Below, piece by piece: positions 9,759-19,696 of a stretch of DNA of 64,000 nt (position 1 is the first letter of the stretch; each line of letters starts with the position of its first letter). Under the pieces are notes generated by a model. That model saw nothing but the letters and a program-made list of their open reading frames with translations. It did not search any database and was not told where the DNA came from. The position numbers and the translations under genes were made by a program. Source of the DNA: Phreatobacter stygius (GTDB lineage: Bacteria > Pseudomonadota > Alphaproteobacteria > Rhizobiales > Phreatobacteraceae); NCBI RefSeq assembly GCF_005144885.1, contig NZ_CP039690.1, positions 6,994,873 through 7,058,872 of the forward strand, written 5' to 3'.

Positions 9759-10214
9759 ATGAGCACCGTCCTCGTCCTCAACGGACCCAATCTCAACCTT
9801 CTCGGCACGCGTGAACCGGCGATCTACGGCGCCACCACGCTGGCCGACGTCGATGCACTTTGCCGCACCGCGGCTGCCGGGCACGGCCTCACCGCCGATT
9901 GCCGGCAGTCCAACCATGAGGGCGTGCTGGTCGATTGGATCCACGAGGCCGGCAAGGCCTATGCCGCGGGCGACTTGAAAGGCGTCGTGCTCAATGCCGG
10001 CGCCTATACCCACACTTCGCTCGCGATCGCCGATGCGATCCGGGGCACCGGCGTGCCGGTGATCGAGGTCCACATCACCAATGTGCACGCCCGCGAGGCG
10101 TTCCGTCATCATTCCTATCTCTCACCCGTCGCGCGCGGGATCATTGTCGGGCTCGGCCCCAATGGTTACGTGCTCGCCATCGCCGCACTCGCCGGACTTC
10201 CGCCGAAGGCCTGA
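9759..10214 (+). CDS. aroQ: Type II 3-dehydroquinate dehydratase
   Basis: This cytoplasmic enzyme catalyses the third shikimate-pathway step, 3-dehydroquinate to 3-dehydroshikimate, by the anti-elimination type II mechanism. The 151-residue product has the expected opening [17 protein letters not shown], with the catalytic loop arginine (R18) and tyrosine (Y23) in TREPAIYG, the NAGAYTHTS substrate loop and the conserved histidine in VIEVHITN. It is followed 35 bases later by accB, an arrangement common in alpha- and gammaproteobacteria. Confidence 0.97.
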   Translation: MSTVLVLNGPNLNLLGTREPAIYGATTLADVDALCRTAAAGHGLTADCRQSNHEGVLVDWIHEAGKAYAAGDLKGVVLNAGAYTHTSLAIADAIRGTGVPVIEVHITNVHAREAFRHHSYLSPVARGIIVGLGPNGYVLAIAALAGLPPKA

Positions 10215-10249
10215 GGCCGACGGCGAAGCGATCGGCCAAAGAGGGCCCC

Positions 10250-10723
10250 ATGCTCAAGAACAAATACCCCATCGATCCCGCGCTCATTCGCGAACTCGCG
10301 CAGGTGCTGACCGATACCGACCTGACCGAGATCGAGGTCGCCCATGACGACCTGAAGATCCGCGTGGCGCGCCAGATCACCGTCCACACCACGGTGGCGG
10401 CGCCGGTCGCGGCGCATGCACCGGCCGCCGCGCCGGTCGCAGCAGCTGCGGCGGCCGCGCCCGTGGTCGTCGACGACCCGCGCAAACATCCAGGCGTGGT
10501 CACCTCGCCCATGGTCGGCACCGCCTATCGCCGGCCCTCGCCCGACGCCAAGCCGCTGGTCGAGCTCGGCACGGTGGTGAAGGAGGGCGACCGGCTCTGC
10601 CTGATCGAAGCCATGAAGACCTTCAACGATATCGCCGCGCCGCGCAGCGGCACGGTCACGCGCATCTTCTTCGAAGACGGTCGGCCGGTCGAATACGGCG
10701 AGCCGCTCATGATCGTCGAATGA
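10250..10723 (+). CDS. accB: Acetyl-CoA carboxylase biotin carboxyl carrier protein
   Basis: This protein carries biotin between the biotin carboxylase and carboxyltransferase of acetyl-CoA carboxylase, the first step of fatty-acid synthesis. The 157-residue sequence has a conserved N-terminal domain, an Ala/Pro/Val-rich flexible linker (about residues 46-74), and a C-terminal biotinyl domain with the acceptor lysine K123 in [10 protein letters not shown]. The stop codon overlaps an upstream ATG of accC (ATGA at 10720-10723), suggesting coupled translation. A frame reading into it from 9935 is only an antiparallel-frame extension across aroQ; the family start is at 10250. Confidence 0.97.
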   Translation: MLKNKYPIDPALIRELAQVLTDTDLTEIEVAHDDLKIRVARQITVHTTVAAPVAAHAPAAAPVAAAAAAAPVVVDDPRKHPGVVTSPMVGTAYRRPSPDAKPLVELGTVVKEGDRLCLIEAMKTFNDIAAPRSGTVTRIFFEDGRPVEYGEPLMIVE

Positions 10724-10737
10724 GCGGACAGGTGCCC

Positions 10738-12090
10738 ATGTTCCACAAGGTCCTGATCGCCAATCGCGGTGAGATCGCGCTCAGGGTGCTGCGCGCCTGC
10801 AAGGAGCTCGACATCGCAACCGTCGCCGTGCATTCGACGGCCGATTCCGATGCCATGCATGTGAAGCTCGCCGACGAGAGCGTCTGCATTGGCCCGCCGC
10901 CGGCACGCGACAGCTATCTCAACATTCCCCAGCTCTTGGCGGCCTGCGAGATCACCGGCGCCGACGCGGTCCATCCCGGCTACGGCTTCCTGTCGGAAAA
11001 CGCCCGTTTCGCCGAGATCCTGGAAAGCCACGGCATCACCTTCATTGGCCCCAAGGCCGAACACATCAGGGTGATGGGCGACAAGATCGAGGCCAAGCGC
11101 ACCGCCAAGCGCCTGGGCATTCCGACCGTTCCCGGCTCCGAAGGCGGCATCGACAATGACGAGGATGCCCGCCGCGTCGCCAAGGAGATCGGCTTTCCCG
11201 TCATCATCAAGGCCGCCGCCGGCGGCGGCGGCCGCGGCATGAAGGTGGCGCGCACCGCCGACGAACTCGACGTCGCGCTGCAGACCGCCAAGACCGAAGC
11301 CAAGGCGGCGTTCGGCGACGATGCCGTCTATATCGAGAAATATCTCGGCAAGCCGCGCCATATCGAAATCCAGATCCTCGGCGACGGCCAGGGCAGCGCC
11401 ATCCATCTCGGCGAACGCGACTGTTCGCTGCAGCGCCGGCACCAGAAGGTCTGGGAGGAAGGCCCCTCGCCGATCATCACGCCGGCCCAGCGCGCCGAAA
11501 TCGGCGGCGTCTGCGCCAAGGCCATGGCCGATCTCGGCTATGTCGGCGCCGGCACGATCGAGTTCCTCTACGAGGACGGCCAGTTCTTCTTCATCGAGAT
11601 GAACACCCGCATCCAGGTCGAACATCCCGTCACCGAGATGATCACCGGCATCGACCTGGTCAACGAGCAGATCAAGATCGCCGCCGGCCAGAAGCTGTCG
11701 ATGAAGCAGTCGGACATCGTCATCGAGGGCCACGCCATCGAATGCCGGGTCAATGCCGAGAACCCCTCGACCTTCCGCCCCTCGCCCGGCAAGCTCGGCC
11801 TGTTCCACGTGCCGGGTGGCCTCGGCGTGCGCGTCGACAGCCATGCGTATCAGGGCTACACGATCCCGCCTTATTATGATTCACTGGTCGGCAAGTTGAT
11901 CGTCCACGGCCGCACGCGCGCCGAATGTCTCGCCCGCCTGAAGCGCGCGCTGGATGAATTCGTCGTCGACGGCATCGAAACCACTATCCCGCTGTTCCGG
12001 ACGCTGGTTCGCAATCCGGAAATCGCAGCTGGCAATTACGATATCCATTGGCTGGAAAAGTTCCTGGCCACCAACGAGATCGCGGCCTGA
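10738..12090 (+). CDS. accC: Acetyl-CoA carboxylase biotin carboxylase subunit
   Basis: This ATP-grasp enzyme carboxylates the biotin on AccB using bicarbonate and ATP. The 450-residue length is normal. The N terminus reads [20 protein letters not shown]; the glycine-rich nucleotide loop [12 protein letters not shown] and the catalytic [12 protein letters not shown] follow. I chose the ATG at 10738 because it gives the family's usual start; the ATG at 10720, overlapping the accB stop, would add six residues and could serve translational coupling. Confidence 0.97.
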   Translation: MFHKVLIANRGEIALRVLRACKELDIATVAVHSTADSDAMHVKLADESVCIGPPPARDSYLNIPQLLAACEITGADAVHPGYGFLSENARFAEILESHGITFIGPKAEHIRVMGDKIEAKRTAKRLGIPTVPGSEGGIDNDEDARRVAKEIGFPVIIKAAAGGGGRGMKVARTADELDVALQTAKTEAKAAFGDDAVYIEKYLGKPRHIEIQILGDGQGSAIHLGERDCSLQRRHQKVWEEGPSPIITPAQRAEIGGVCAKAMADLGYVGAGTIEFLYEDGQFFFIEMNTRIQVEHPVTEMITGIDLVNEQIKIAAGQKLSMKQSDIVIEGHAIECRVNAENPSTFRPSPGKLGLFHVPGGLGVRVDSHAYQGYTIPPYYDSLVGKLIVHGRTRAECLARLKRALDEFVVDGIETTIPLFRTLVRNPEIAAGNYDIHWLEKFLATNEIAA

Positions 12091-12138
12091 GGCCGCGGTT
12101 CGCGGCCAGGCCAGTCCGAGACTGGAGGAGCCGCGACC

Positions 12139-12741
12139 ATGTCCCGCGACAGGACCCAAATCGACAGACGCCTGCTGATCGCCGCCGCTGCGGCCGTGGT
12201 TGCAGGCCCTGCCCTCGCCCAGAGCTCCGCCCCGGGATCGGGTCGGGTCTCGAGCCGGATCTCCAATTCGGCCTATGCCTTCACCTTCGACGGACTGGAA
12301 GGCGAGCCGGTCAGGCTCGCCGATCATGCCGGCCGGGTCCTGCTGGTGGTCAACACCGCCTCGTCCTGCGGCTTCACGCCGCAATATAACGACCTGCAGA
12401 CCATGTGGGACCGCTATCGCGCGCGTGGCCTGGTGGTGGTTGGCGTGCCGTCCGACGATTTCAACCAGGAGCGCGGCTCGAATCAGGAGATCGCCGAGGT
12501 CTGTCACGGGCAATATGGCGTGTCCTTCCCGATGACCGGCAAACAGGTGGTGCGTGGCTCGGCGGCCCATCCGTTCTACCGCTGGGCCGCCGCGCAGCGG
12601 CCGGCCGACATCCCCACCTGGAACTTCCACAAGTTCGTCATTGGCCGCACCGGGCTCATCGCCGGCGCCTTTCCGGCACGCGTCCGGCCGACCGATCCGC
12701 GCATCGTCGCCCTCGTCGAGACACAACTTGCAGGCGTCTGA
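12139..12741 (+). CDS. Exported glutathione peroxidase family protein
   Basis: A thiol peroxidase of the glutathione peroxidase fold, 200 residues. The active-site motif VNTASSCGFTPQY carries cysteine rather than selenocysteine, and WNFHKFVIGRTG holds the tryptophan/asparagine pair of the catalytic tetrad. Unlike cytoplasmic homologues it begins with an export signal: DRRLLIAAAAAVVAGPALAQ contains twin arginines before a hydrophobic core and an ALA-Q type cleavage site, so Tat or Sec export to the periplasm is likely. It lies 48 bases after accC with the same orientation. Bacterial members usually use thioredoxin or similar thiols rather than glutathione. Confidence 0.9.
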   Translation: MSRDRTQIDRRLLIAAAAAVVAGPALAQSSAPGSGRVSSRISNSAYAFTFDGLEGEPVRLADHAGRVLLVVNTASSCGFTPQYNDLQTMWDRYRARGLVVVGVPSDDFNQERGSNQEIAEVCHGQYGVSFPMTGKQVVRGSAAHPFYRWAAAQRPADIPTWNFHKFVIGRTGLIAGAFPARVRPTDPRIVALVETQLAGV

Positions 12742-12784
12742 AACCGCTTCGCAATCGCGGCCCGACTCCTGTATGTAAGGCGAG

Positions 12785-13939
12785 ATGTTAGTCACTTCTC
12801 CGTCCGACCTCGCCGCGATCTGTGCGCGCCTCGCCAAACACCCTTTCGTCACGGTGGACACCGAATTCCTCCGTGAGACGACTTTCTGGCCGAAACTTTG
12901 CGTCATCCAGCTCGCCAGCCCGGATGAGGCAGTGGCGATCGATGCGCTCGCGCCGGGCATGGACCTGGCGCCGTTTTTCGACCTGATGACCAATCCGGCG
13001 GTGATCAAGGTGTTCCACGCCGCCCGCCAGGACGTCGAGATCGTCTGGCATCTGTCGGAGCGCATTCCGGCGCCGCTGTTCGACAGCCAGGTCGCCGCCA
13101 TGGTGCTCGGTTATGGCGACAGCATTTCTTACGATCAGCTGGTCCAGCGCACCAATGGCACCATGCTCGACAAGACCAGCCGCTTCACCGACTGGTCGAA
13201 GCGGCCGCTGAGCGAGGCGCAGATCACCTACGCCATCGCCGATGTCACCCATCTGCGCGATATCTACGTCAAGCTGACCGCCGAGCTCGAGAAGCGCGGC
13301 CGGGCCGAGTGGGTTGCCGAGGAAATGGGCGTGCTGACCTCGCCCGAGACCTATCGCCAGGAACCGGAGCGTGCCTGGGAGCGTTTTCGCAACCGCGTGC
13401 GCAAGCCGCGCGAACTGGCCGTGCTGATGGATGTCGCCGCCTGGCGCGAGCGCGAGGCCCAGGCCCGCGACGTGCCGCGCTCGCGGGTGTTGAAGGACGA
13501 CAGCCTGATCGACGTGGCGATGACCGGCCCGAAGACCGTCGAGGCGCTCGGCGCCATGCGCTCGATCCCCAAGGGCTGGGAGCGGTCGCGCGACGGTATC
13601 GCGATCGTCGAGGCGGTGCAGAGCGGGCTGGCGCGCGATCCGAAGAGCTTGCCGGCGATCGACAAGCACCGCCCGCCGAGCCACGCCCAGTCGGCGACTG
13701 TCGAGCTGCTCAAGGTGCTGTTGAAAATGGTCGCCGAAAAGCACCATGTCGCCGCCAAGGTGGTGGCAACCTCCGACGACCTCGACAAGATCGCCGAGAA
13801 CGACGAGGCCGATGTCGGTGCGCTGAAAGGCTGGCGGCGCGAGCTGTTCGGCGAGAATGCCCTGGCCATCAAGCACGGCAAGCTGGCGCTGGCCATCGAC
13901 CGCGGCCGGGTGGTGACGGTCGAGCGCGACACCGCCTGA
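12785..13939 (+). CDS. rnd: Ribonuclease D
   Basis: A 3'-5' exoribonuclease of the DEDD family that trims the 3' ends of tRNA precursors and other small RNAs. The first exonuclease motif [20 protein letters not shown] is near the N terminus (residues about 20-40), with the second motif around [15 protein letters not shown] and the third in SYDQLVQ to [13 protein letters not shown]. An HRDC domain follows from about residue 205 ([17 protein letters not shown]). The 384-residue length is normal. It is 43 bases downstream of the peroxidase gene. Confidence 0.95.
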   Translation: MLVTSPSDLAAICARLAKHPFVTVDTEFLRETTFWPKLCVIQLASPDEAVAIDALAPGMDLAPFFDLMTNPAVIKVFHAARQDVEIVWHLSERIPAPLFDSQVAAMVLGYGDSISYDQLVQRTNGTMLDKTSRFTDWSKRPLSEAQITYAIADVTHLRDIYVKLTAELEKRGRAEWVAEEMGVLTSPETYRQEPERAWERFRNRVRKPRELAVLMDVAAWREREAQARDVPRSRVLKDDSLIDVAMTGPKTVEALGAMRSIPKGWERSRDGIAIVEAVQSGLARDPKSLPAIDKHRPPSHAQSATVELLKVLLKMVAEKHHVAAKVVATSDDLDKIAENDEADVGALKGWRRELFGENALAIKHGKLALAIDRGRVVTVERDTA

Positions 13940-14050
13940 TCCGCGCCGCGCGACCAGCCGCCATGCGCGCGCGGGCGGCGCGGCGGCGCGCGCCGAGAGC
14001 CATAGTCAGGCGCGCCGCAGCACCGCGGCACGCGCAGCGAGAGAGCCGTT

Positions 14051-15286
14051 ATGACGAAGTCGGATCCGGCCCTGGACAAGGCCCTTGAACTGCTCGGCAG
14101 GTTTCCGCTGTTCGACGGGCACAACGACCTGCCCTTCACCATCCGCCGCGACCGCGCAGCCCTTGGCGATGTCGCCGCCTATGGCCTCGACCGGGTCCAT
14201 CAGGAAAGCGATACCGACATTCCCAGGATGCGCGAAGGCCGGGTCGCGGCCCAGGTCTTCGCCGCCTTCGTGCCGACCTCGGTACCAAGGCCCGCCCGCT
14301 TCACCCTGGAACAGCTGGCCATTTGCCTCGACATCGAGGCGGTGCACCCGGATGTCTTCCTGCCGGCCCGGCGCGCCGCCGATGTCGGGCGCGCCCGCAG
14401 GGCCGGCAAGATCGCCTCGGTCATCTCGGTCGAGAGCGGCGTCGGCCTGGAGAATTCGCTGAGCCCGTTGCGGGTCTGGCATGCCGCCGGCATGCGCATC
14501 CTGACGCTCTGCCACAACGAGACGCTCGACTGGATCGATTCGGCCACCGACGCGCCGCGCCATGACGGGCTGACCGATTTCGGCCGCGCCGTGATCGCCG
14601 AATGCAACCGGCTCGGCGTCATGGTCGATCTCGCCCATGCCTCGCCCAAGGCCCAGCACGACGCGCTCGACCATGCCCGGGCGCCGCTCATCTGGTCGCA
14701 TTCCAACGCCTTCGCGCTGTGCGACCACCCGCGCAACGTCACCGATGACGTGCTCGACCGGGTCAAGGCCAATGGCGGCATGGTCATGGCGACCTTCGTG
14801 CCGAATTTCATCTCGCGAAAGAGCCGCGAATGGATGACGCCGTTCCAGATCCACGGCAAGACCAGGCCGGGGCTCGATATCGACGCGGCGGTGACCGAAA
14901 AGGCCAAGGCCGAAGGCCCCTGGCCAAAAGGCTCGATCGCGGAGCTGTGCGACCATATCGACTATATCGTCGGCCGGACCGGCCTGAACCATATCGGCAT
15001 CGGCTCCGACTTCTATGGCGGTCCCAATCCCGACGACCTCGCCAATGTCTCGCGCTTTCCGCACCTGATCGCCGCCCTGATCCGGCGCGGCTGGTCGGAC
15101 GCGGCGATCGGCAAGATCGCCTCGGGCAATATCCTCAGGCTCTGGAAGACCGTCGAGCGCAAGGCCGCCGAACGCGCCAAGACCGAAACCCCTGGCATCG
15201 CCCAGGTCGCCGCCGAGGCGATCAACCTCAAGCCGCGCGCCAAGACCGAAGCGAGCAAGAGCCAGAGTTCGAGCGCTTCAGACTGA
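14051..15286 (+). CDS. Membrane-dipeptidase-type M19 peptidase
   Basis: A 411-residue zinc dipeptidase of the renal-dipeptidase family. The dinuclear metal ligands are recognisable: FDGHNDLPF (His and Asp), SVESGVGLE (bridging Glu), MVDLAHASPKA (His) and IWSHSNAFALCDHPRN (His), with HIGIGSDFYGG near the end. There is no signal peptide, so it is probably cytoplasmic; natural substrates may be dipeptides or cell-wall-derived dipeptides. The C-terminal 30 residues are Lys/Ala/Ser-rich and not conserved in the family. It is followed by a perfect 15-bp inverted repeat. Confidence 0.92.
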   Translation: MTKSDPALDKALELLGRFPLFDGHNDLPFTIRRDRAALGDVAAYGLDRVHQESDTDIPRMREGRVAAQVFAAFVPTSVPRPARFTLEQLAICLDIEAVHPDVFLPARRAADVGRARRAGKIASVISVESGVGLENSLSPLRVWHAAGMRILTLCHNETLDWIDSATDAPRHDGLTDFGRAVIAECNRLGVMVDLAHASPKAQHDALDHARAPLIWSHSNAFALCDHPRNVTDDVLDRVKANGGMVMATFVPNFISRKSREWMTPFQIHGKTRPGLDIDAAVTEKAKAEGPWPKGSIAELCDHIDYIVGRTGLNHIGIGSDFYGGPNPDDLANVSRFPHLIAALIRRGWSDAAIGKIASGNILRLWKTVERKAAERAKTETPGIAQVAAEAINLKPRAKTEASKSQSSSASD

Positions 15287-15311
15287 GGCGCCCTGCACCA
15301 AGATGAGTAAG

Positions 15312-15345
15312 ATCACGAAGGCCTGAGATTTCAGGCCTTCGTGAT
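15312..15345. terminator. Perfect 15-bp inverted repeat between convergent genes
   Basis: Arms 15312-15326 and 15331-15345 are exact reverse complements around a 4-base loop GATT. It lies between the convergent M19 peptidase and DUF1062 genes (six bases from the DUF1062 stop), where a bidirectional terminator is expected. There is no T-run on either side, so intrinsic termination may be weak; it may instead protect 3' ends. Confidence 0.55.
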
Positions 15346-15350
15346 ACCGG

Positions 15351-15986
15351 TTACAGTGGACGACCGGTCGCTAAAGGTCTCCACGATTGGTCTCGGTCGG
15401 CCTCGGTGGCGAGGTCGGTTATGACCTGCGTGCCGGTTTTGATACGCCGCCGCAAAATGTCGGCGCGGTCCGAATTGGTCCGAAGCGTGCCGCCGTCGTG
15501 AAGCGTCTGGAGCCGTGCACGCGAAACTCTCAGCTCGGACGCCAGCAGACGGTCAAGGCGTGTGCTGATCGGAAACGGGACCATCAGCTCGATTGCCAGT
15601 TTCGTCCAATTGCGCGTTTCGTGCAGGATCTCTTTTTCGATATCAAACTCGGAAAATTCATCGACGCGCTGCGACCTGCGCCGCAATGCTTCGAGGTTGA
15701 ACGTTTCTGTCCGGATCCATTGCGGATCGTTGGACTGCAGCGCTTCCAGGACGATCGGATCGATATCGCGGACATTCTGCCGCTCAAAGATCGGACGGTT
15801 CCATGTCCTTTCGCAGATCAGGCACTTGTAGATAAGCCACGCATCAAGCTTGCGACCGTTGGCGTTGAGCCGGATTTTGCCGCTGGATTGGAAGGCCCTC
15901 AGGCCGCCACATCCGCTGCACGCAATCCAAGGCTGGGGAGCTGTTTGGGCAACGATGGTCCATCGGACCCGAAGTATATTGCACAT
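15351..15986 (-). CDS. DUF1062 domain-containing protein
   Basis: A 211-residue cytoplasmic protein that matches the DUF1062 pattern as I know it: an N-terminal RWTIVAQ strand, a CSGCGG motif (first cysteine pair), the block SGKIRLNANGRKLDAWLIYK, then CLICERTWN (second pair) and IFERQNV. The two CxxC pairs suggest a zinc ribbon. The C-terminal half is helical and charged (LDRLLASELRVSRARLQTL resembles a small nucleic-acid-binding module, an inference). Function is unknown. The frame is open to 16142, but the ATG at 15986 gives the family start. The DNA is less GC-rich than its neighbours and the gene stands alone. Confidence 0.78.
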   Translation of the reverse strand: MCNILRVRWTIVAQTAPQPWIACSGCGGLRAFQSSGKIRLNANGRKLDAWLIYKCLICERTWNRPIFERQNVRDIDPIVLEALQSNDPQWIRTETFNLEALRRRSQRVDEFSEFDIEKEILHETRNWTKLAIELMVPFPISTRLDRLLASELRVSRARLQTLHDGGTLRTNSDRADILRRRIKTGTQVITDLATEADRDQSWRPLATGRPL

Positions 15987-16495
15987 ACCGTCTTGGTCTT
16001 CCGTTCGGAAGTCCACCAAGATGGTGCATGAGAAAACCCCTTGCGGGCGCGGTGTGGCGATGTTTTGGGCGGCTGAAGAGCTGAGACAGCGGAGCTGCAC
16101 ATGGCACATTTTAACAATGCCAAACCGGTCTCTAGCCACCACCCGATGGACATGGTCATACGCCGGCAGCGTGTTGCTATCCGGCAGTACGGGTGAAACG
16201 GGATTGAGACCGGTATTTACTTAGGCAAAGCTGACCTCGATGCGCCAAACGCTCTTCGCCCCCAGCGATAGCAAATCATCGGTTCGAAATGGAGTCCTCG
16301 GGCGCGTCCGGAGGTCGAAAACGGCGGCGTTGCGGCTTTGATGCAACTCTTTGACGAGGCCAGGTGAGGTTTGGCGCCTGGCTGGTCGTTGCAGACCCGG
16401 CCAGCGCATGTCCCGATCGACGGTGGAGCGCCCAAGCCCAAGCTGTCGGGCTGGCTCGTCAACGACATCAGGACCAACGAAATCCTGAAACCCCG
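15987..16495. other. About 500 bases with no recognisable gene
   Basis: Between DUF1062 and the universal stress gene. Short open frames exist (for example minus 16221-16409, 62 codons, ending SVWRIEVSFA) but show no family signature or good ribosome site. The first half is lower in GC than the surroundings. It may be a decayed gene or transferred sequence; I can name nothing in it. Confidence 0.4.
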
Positions 16496-17329
16496 TCAGT
16501 GCGACATCAGCACCGGCACCGACGAATATTGCAGCATGGTCGTCGTGGTGCCGCCGAGCACCATTTGCCGCAGCCGCGAATGGGCATAACCGCCCATCAC
16601 CACCATCTGGGCGCGGACGCTCGCCGCGTGGTCGGCGATCGCCTTGCCGGTGCCGCGCGTATAGGGCAGATCGGTCACCGACACCTTGACGCCGTGATGG
16701 GCCAGCATCGGCGCCAGCGCCGCGCCGGCGATCCGGTCCTCGGCATGCCTGTCGCCAAGCACCGATACGATCTCCACCTGCCCTGCCCGGTCGATGAACG
16801 GCGTGGCGCCGCCAACCGCGCGGGCTGCCACCGCCGAACCGTCCCAGGCCACGATCACGGTGTTGGACGCCCGCTCGGGATCGAAGCCGTCGGGCACCAC
16901 GATGACCGGCCGCCCACTGGACAGGAGCAGCGTCTCGGCGAGTTCGGTCGACCAGATATCGGCGGTCCGGGGACGGCCGCAGATCGCCAGGTCATGCAGG
17001 CGGGCGCGCTTGCCGATCCGGCTGAACAAGGGATCGATCGCGTCGCTGACCACTTCGACCGCCGCCGCCACGCCGTTGATCTGCGCACTCCGGCCGATCG
17101 ATTCGGCGAGTTCGTCGGCATCCCGGCCGCGGAAGTCGTTGTCGTCGGTGACGATCGCCTGCACCTCGGCGACGCCGGAATAGACCACCACCGGCACCTT
17201 GATGGCGCCGACCACCACCGAGAGATGGGCCTTGTGGTCGGCGGCCAGCGAGATCGCGTAATTGATGGCGCCGCTCGGGCGCTCACCGTCACCGGCGACA
17301 AGAGCGAGGAGAACTGTCTTGATCGACAT
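16496..17329 (-). CDS. Universal stress protein (UspA family)
   Basis: A 277-residue, two-part Usp protein. The N-terminal half keeps the Usp-like strand-helix pattern (IKTVLLALVAGDGERPSGAI) but no ATP loop. The C-terminal half has a clear Usp domain with VIVAWDGSAVAARAV and the nucleotide-binding signature MGGYAHSRLRQMVLGGTT (G-x2-G-x9-G-T/S-like). Such proteins bind ATP or AMP and aid survival under stress; the exact role is not predictable. It stands alone, upstream of nothing on the same strand, with pccB 103 bases behind it. Confidence 0.9.
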   Translation of the reverse strand: MSIKTVLLALVAGDGERPSGAINYAISLAADHKAHLSVVVGAIKVPVVVYSGVAEVQAIVTDDNDFRGRDADELAESIGRSAQINGVAAAVEVVSDAIDPLFSRIGKRARLHDLAICGRPRTADIWSTELAETLLLSSGRPVIVVPDGFDPERASNTVIVAWDGSAVAARAVGGATPFIDRAGQVEIVSVLGDRHAEDRIAGAALAPMLAHHGVKVSVTDLPYTRGTGKAIADHAASVRAQMVVMGGYAHSRLRQMVLGGTTTTMLQYSSVPVLMSH

Positions 17330-17432
17330 GGCACGACCTCCGCTGCGTGTACCGCTTCACTTGATCTAAGCGGTGCCAGCCATCCTCGGTAGTACGTCGG
17401 CCCGACGCAAGCGGACCGTTGGTCCGGATGTC

Positions 17433-18965
17433 TCACAGCGGAATGTTGTCGTGTTTCTTCCACGGAATCTCGCTGGCCTTGTGCCGCAGCAGGGCCAGCG
17501 CCCGCGCCACGCGCCGGCGGGTCGAGTGCGGCATGATCACCTCGTCGATATAACCACGCTCGGCGGCGACGAAAGGCGACAGGAACCGCTCCTCATATTC
17601 CTTGGTGCGCGCGGCGATCTTGGCCGTGTCGTTCATGTCGGCACGGAAGATGATCTCGACGGCGCCCTTGGCGCCCATCACGGCGACCTGCGCGCTCGGC
17701 CAGGCATAGTTGACGTCGCCGCCAATATGTTTGGACGCCATCACGTCATAGGCGCCGCCAAAGGCCTTGCGGGTGATGACGGTGACCAGCGGCACGGTGG
17801 CCTGGGCATAAGCGAACAGGAGCTTGGCGCCGTGTTTGATCAGGCCGCCATATTCCTGGGCGGTGCCGGGCAGGAAGCCGGGCACGTCGACAAAGGTGAC
17901 GATCGGGATCGAGAAGGCGTCGCAGAAGCGGACGAAACGGGCGGCTTTCCGGCTGGCGTCAGAATCGAGCACGCCGGCCAGCACCATGGGCTGATTGGCG
18001 ACGATGCCGACGCTGCGGCCCTCGAGCCGGCCGAAACCGGTGATGATATTCTGGGCAAACTTGGCCTGGATCTCGAAGAAGTCGCCCTCGTCGACCATTT
18101 TCGAGATCAGTTCCTTCATGTCGTAGGGCTTGTTCGGATTGTCCGGCACCAGGGTGTCGAGCGACAGGTCGATCCGATCAGGCGTGTCGAAGGACGGCAG
18201 TTCCGGCGCGCCCTCGGTATTGTTGGCGGGCAGGAAGTCGATCAGCCGGCGCATCTGCAGCAGCGCCTCGACATCGTTCTCATAGGCGCCATCGGCGACC
18301 GATGATTTCACCGCATGGATGGAGGCGCCGCCGAGCTCTTCCGAGGTGACGATCTCGTTGGTCACCGTCTTCACCACATCCGGGCCGGTGACGAACATGT
18401 AGCTGGTATCCTTCACCATGAAGATGAAGTCGGTCATGGCCGGCGAATAGACATCGCCGCCGGCGCAGGGCCCCATGATCAGCGAGATCTGCGGAATCAC
18501 TCCGGACGCGATGACATTTCGCCTGAAGACTTCGCCGTAACCCCCGAGCGCATCGACACCTTCCTGGATTCGTGCGCCGCCGGCATCGAACAGGCCGATG
18601 ACCGGCGCGCGCGCCTTCAGCGCCATGTCCTGGACCTTGGTGATCTTGGCGGCGTGGGCGCCCGACAGCGAGCCGCCGAACACCGTGAAGTCCTTGGAGA
18701 AGACGAACACGGTACGGCCATTGACCGTGCCCCAGCCGGTGATCACGCCGTCGCCGGGGATATGCGACTTCTCCATGCCGAAATCCGCGCAGCGATGCTG
18801 CACGAACATGTCGAACTCCTCGAAGGAGCCACGGTCGAGCAGCAGTTCGACGCGCTCGCGGGCGGTCAGCTTGCCCTTGGCATGCTGCGCGTCGATGCGC
18901 TTCTGGCCACCGCCGAGTCGGGCCTCGGCCCGCCGCTCTTCGAGCCTTTCCAGAACGTCCTTCAT
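17433..18965 (-). CDS. pccB: Propionyl-CoA carboxylase beta subunit
   Basis: The carboxyltransferase subunit of a biotin-dependent acyl-CoA carboxylase, 510 residues, the usual PccB length. It starts [19 protein letters not shown] and carries two crotonase-like halves. The oxyanion-hole glycine pairs are visible in [20 protein letters not shown] (N half) and [16 protein letters not shown] (C half). It converts propionyl-CoA to methylmalonyl-CoA together with a biotin subunit (PccA), which is not in this window. The frame extends to 19082, but the ATG at 18965 gives the family start. Confidence 0.93.
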   Translation of the reverse strand: MKDVLERLEERRAEARLGGGQKRIDAQHAKGKLTARERVELLLDRGSFEEFDMFVQHRCADFGMEKSHIPGDGVITGWGTVNGRTVFVFSKDFTVFGGSLSGAHAAKITKVQDMALKARAPVIGLFDAGGARIQEGVDALGGYGEVFRRNVIASGVIPQISLIMGPCAGGDVYSPAMTDFIFMVKDTSYMFVTGPDVVKTVTNEIVTSEELGGASIHAVKSSVADGAYENDVEALLQMRRLIDFLPANNTEGAPELPSFDTPDRIDLSLDTLVPDNPNKPYDMKELISKMVDEGDFFEIQAKFAQNIITGFGRLEGRSVGIVANQPMVLAGVLDSDASRKAARFVRFCDAFSIPIVTFVDVPGFLPGTAQEYGGLIKHGAKLLFAYAQATVPLVTVITRKAFGGAYDVMASKHIGGDVNYAWPSAQVAVMGAKGAVEIIFRADMNDTAKIAARTKEYEERFLSPFVAAERGYIDEVIMPHSTRRRVARALALLRHKASEIPWKKHDNIPL

Positions 18966-19171
18966 GCGCACCAAGGGGCTAAGCGCCCCCCTCCGAGGGG
19001 TTGAGACCAGTCGCTTGCGATAGCATGCCAGCAATAAGCCGGCCAATCGGACGGACGGGGGATGTGGCGGCCGCGCGAACATCGGTCATCTGGGAGCTTT
19101 GCCGCGACGGCGCGCGGCGCACGCCGCGTCACCTGCCCGGACCGGCCGGGCGCGCGGCCTGTCGCCGGCGC

Positions 19172-19549
19172 TCACGCCGCCGGCGCTTGCTCGACCTGTG
19201 CCAAGGGCTGCTCGCAGCCGCCGCGCAGCACCGCGACGATGGTCGCCAGCGCCTGGTCGATGGCTGGCCGCGGCATCTGCGGCCGGGTCTCGGCCAGCTT
19301 CTGCTCGAGCGCGAGAATCAGCCTGTCGCGGTCCGCGGCCTTCTCCGTGCAGAGCTCGTCGAGCGCATAGGCCACGGCACGAACCACGCCGATGACCAGG
19401 TTGGTGAGGGTCTTTTCGCTGGCATTCAGGGCGCCGTTCATGCCGGAATTCATGCCGGTCAAGATGACCTGTTGCCGGCCGATGGCTTCATTGAGGAGTC
19501 TGACGGCCTGTTCGAGCCTGCCGACTCGGTCGTCAATCGGATCGGACAT
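19172..19549 (-). CDS. Hypothetical protein, helical
   Basis: A 125-residue soluble protein of unknown function. It starts MSDPIDDRVGRLEQAVRLLN, a coiled-coil-like heptad pattern, and has a central segment LTNLVIGVVRAVAYALDEL that is mildly hydrophobic, then a further helix EQKLAETRPQMPRPAIDQ. It has one cysteine pair at different positions (CTEK, GGCEQ) and no known motif. Codon use resembles the neighbours. It stands alone between pccB and the membrane protein, both on the same strand. Confidence 0.6.
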   Translation of the reverse strand: MSDPIDDRVGRLEQAVRLLNEAIGRQQVILTGMNSGMNGALNASEKTLTNLVIGVVRAVAYALDELCTEKAADRDRLILALEQKLAETRPQMPRPAIDQALATIVAVLRGGCEQPLAQVEQAPAA

Positions 19550-19696
19550 TCATATCCCCCCGGTTGTCCCTGAGTCGGTATCCAACCATTGCCATCCGGG
19601 AAAGTCGATAGATTCCCCGCGTTCGACCTGTCCTTAACCAAGGCCCAGGAGCCACCGGCAGGGTCAGAGGTCGGATGCGGCGCCCATGCCGTAACG

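Noticed and set aside
13940-14050. Very GC-rich simple-looking stretch before the M19 peptidase
   Set aside because: Compositional run of GCG repeats without defined units; no regulatory element recognised.
16217-16477. 86-codon minus-strand frame between DUF1062 and the universal stress gene
   Set aside because: No recognisable family, poor start context; kept only as part of an unexplained stretch.
17361-17365. TTGAT half of a possible FNR/FixK box upstream of the universal stress gene
   Set aside because: The second half-site does not match, so an oxygen-control box is not supported.
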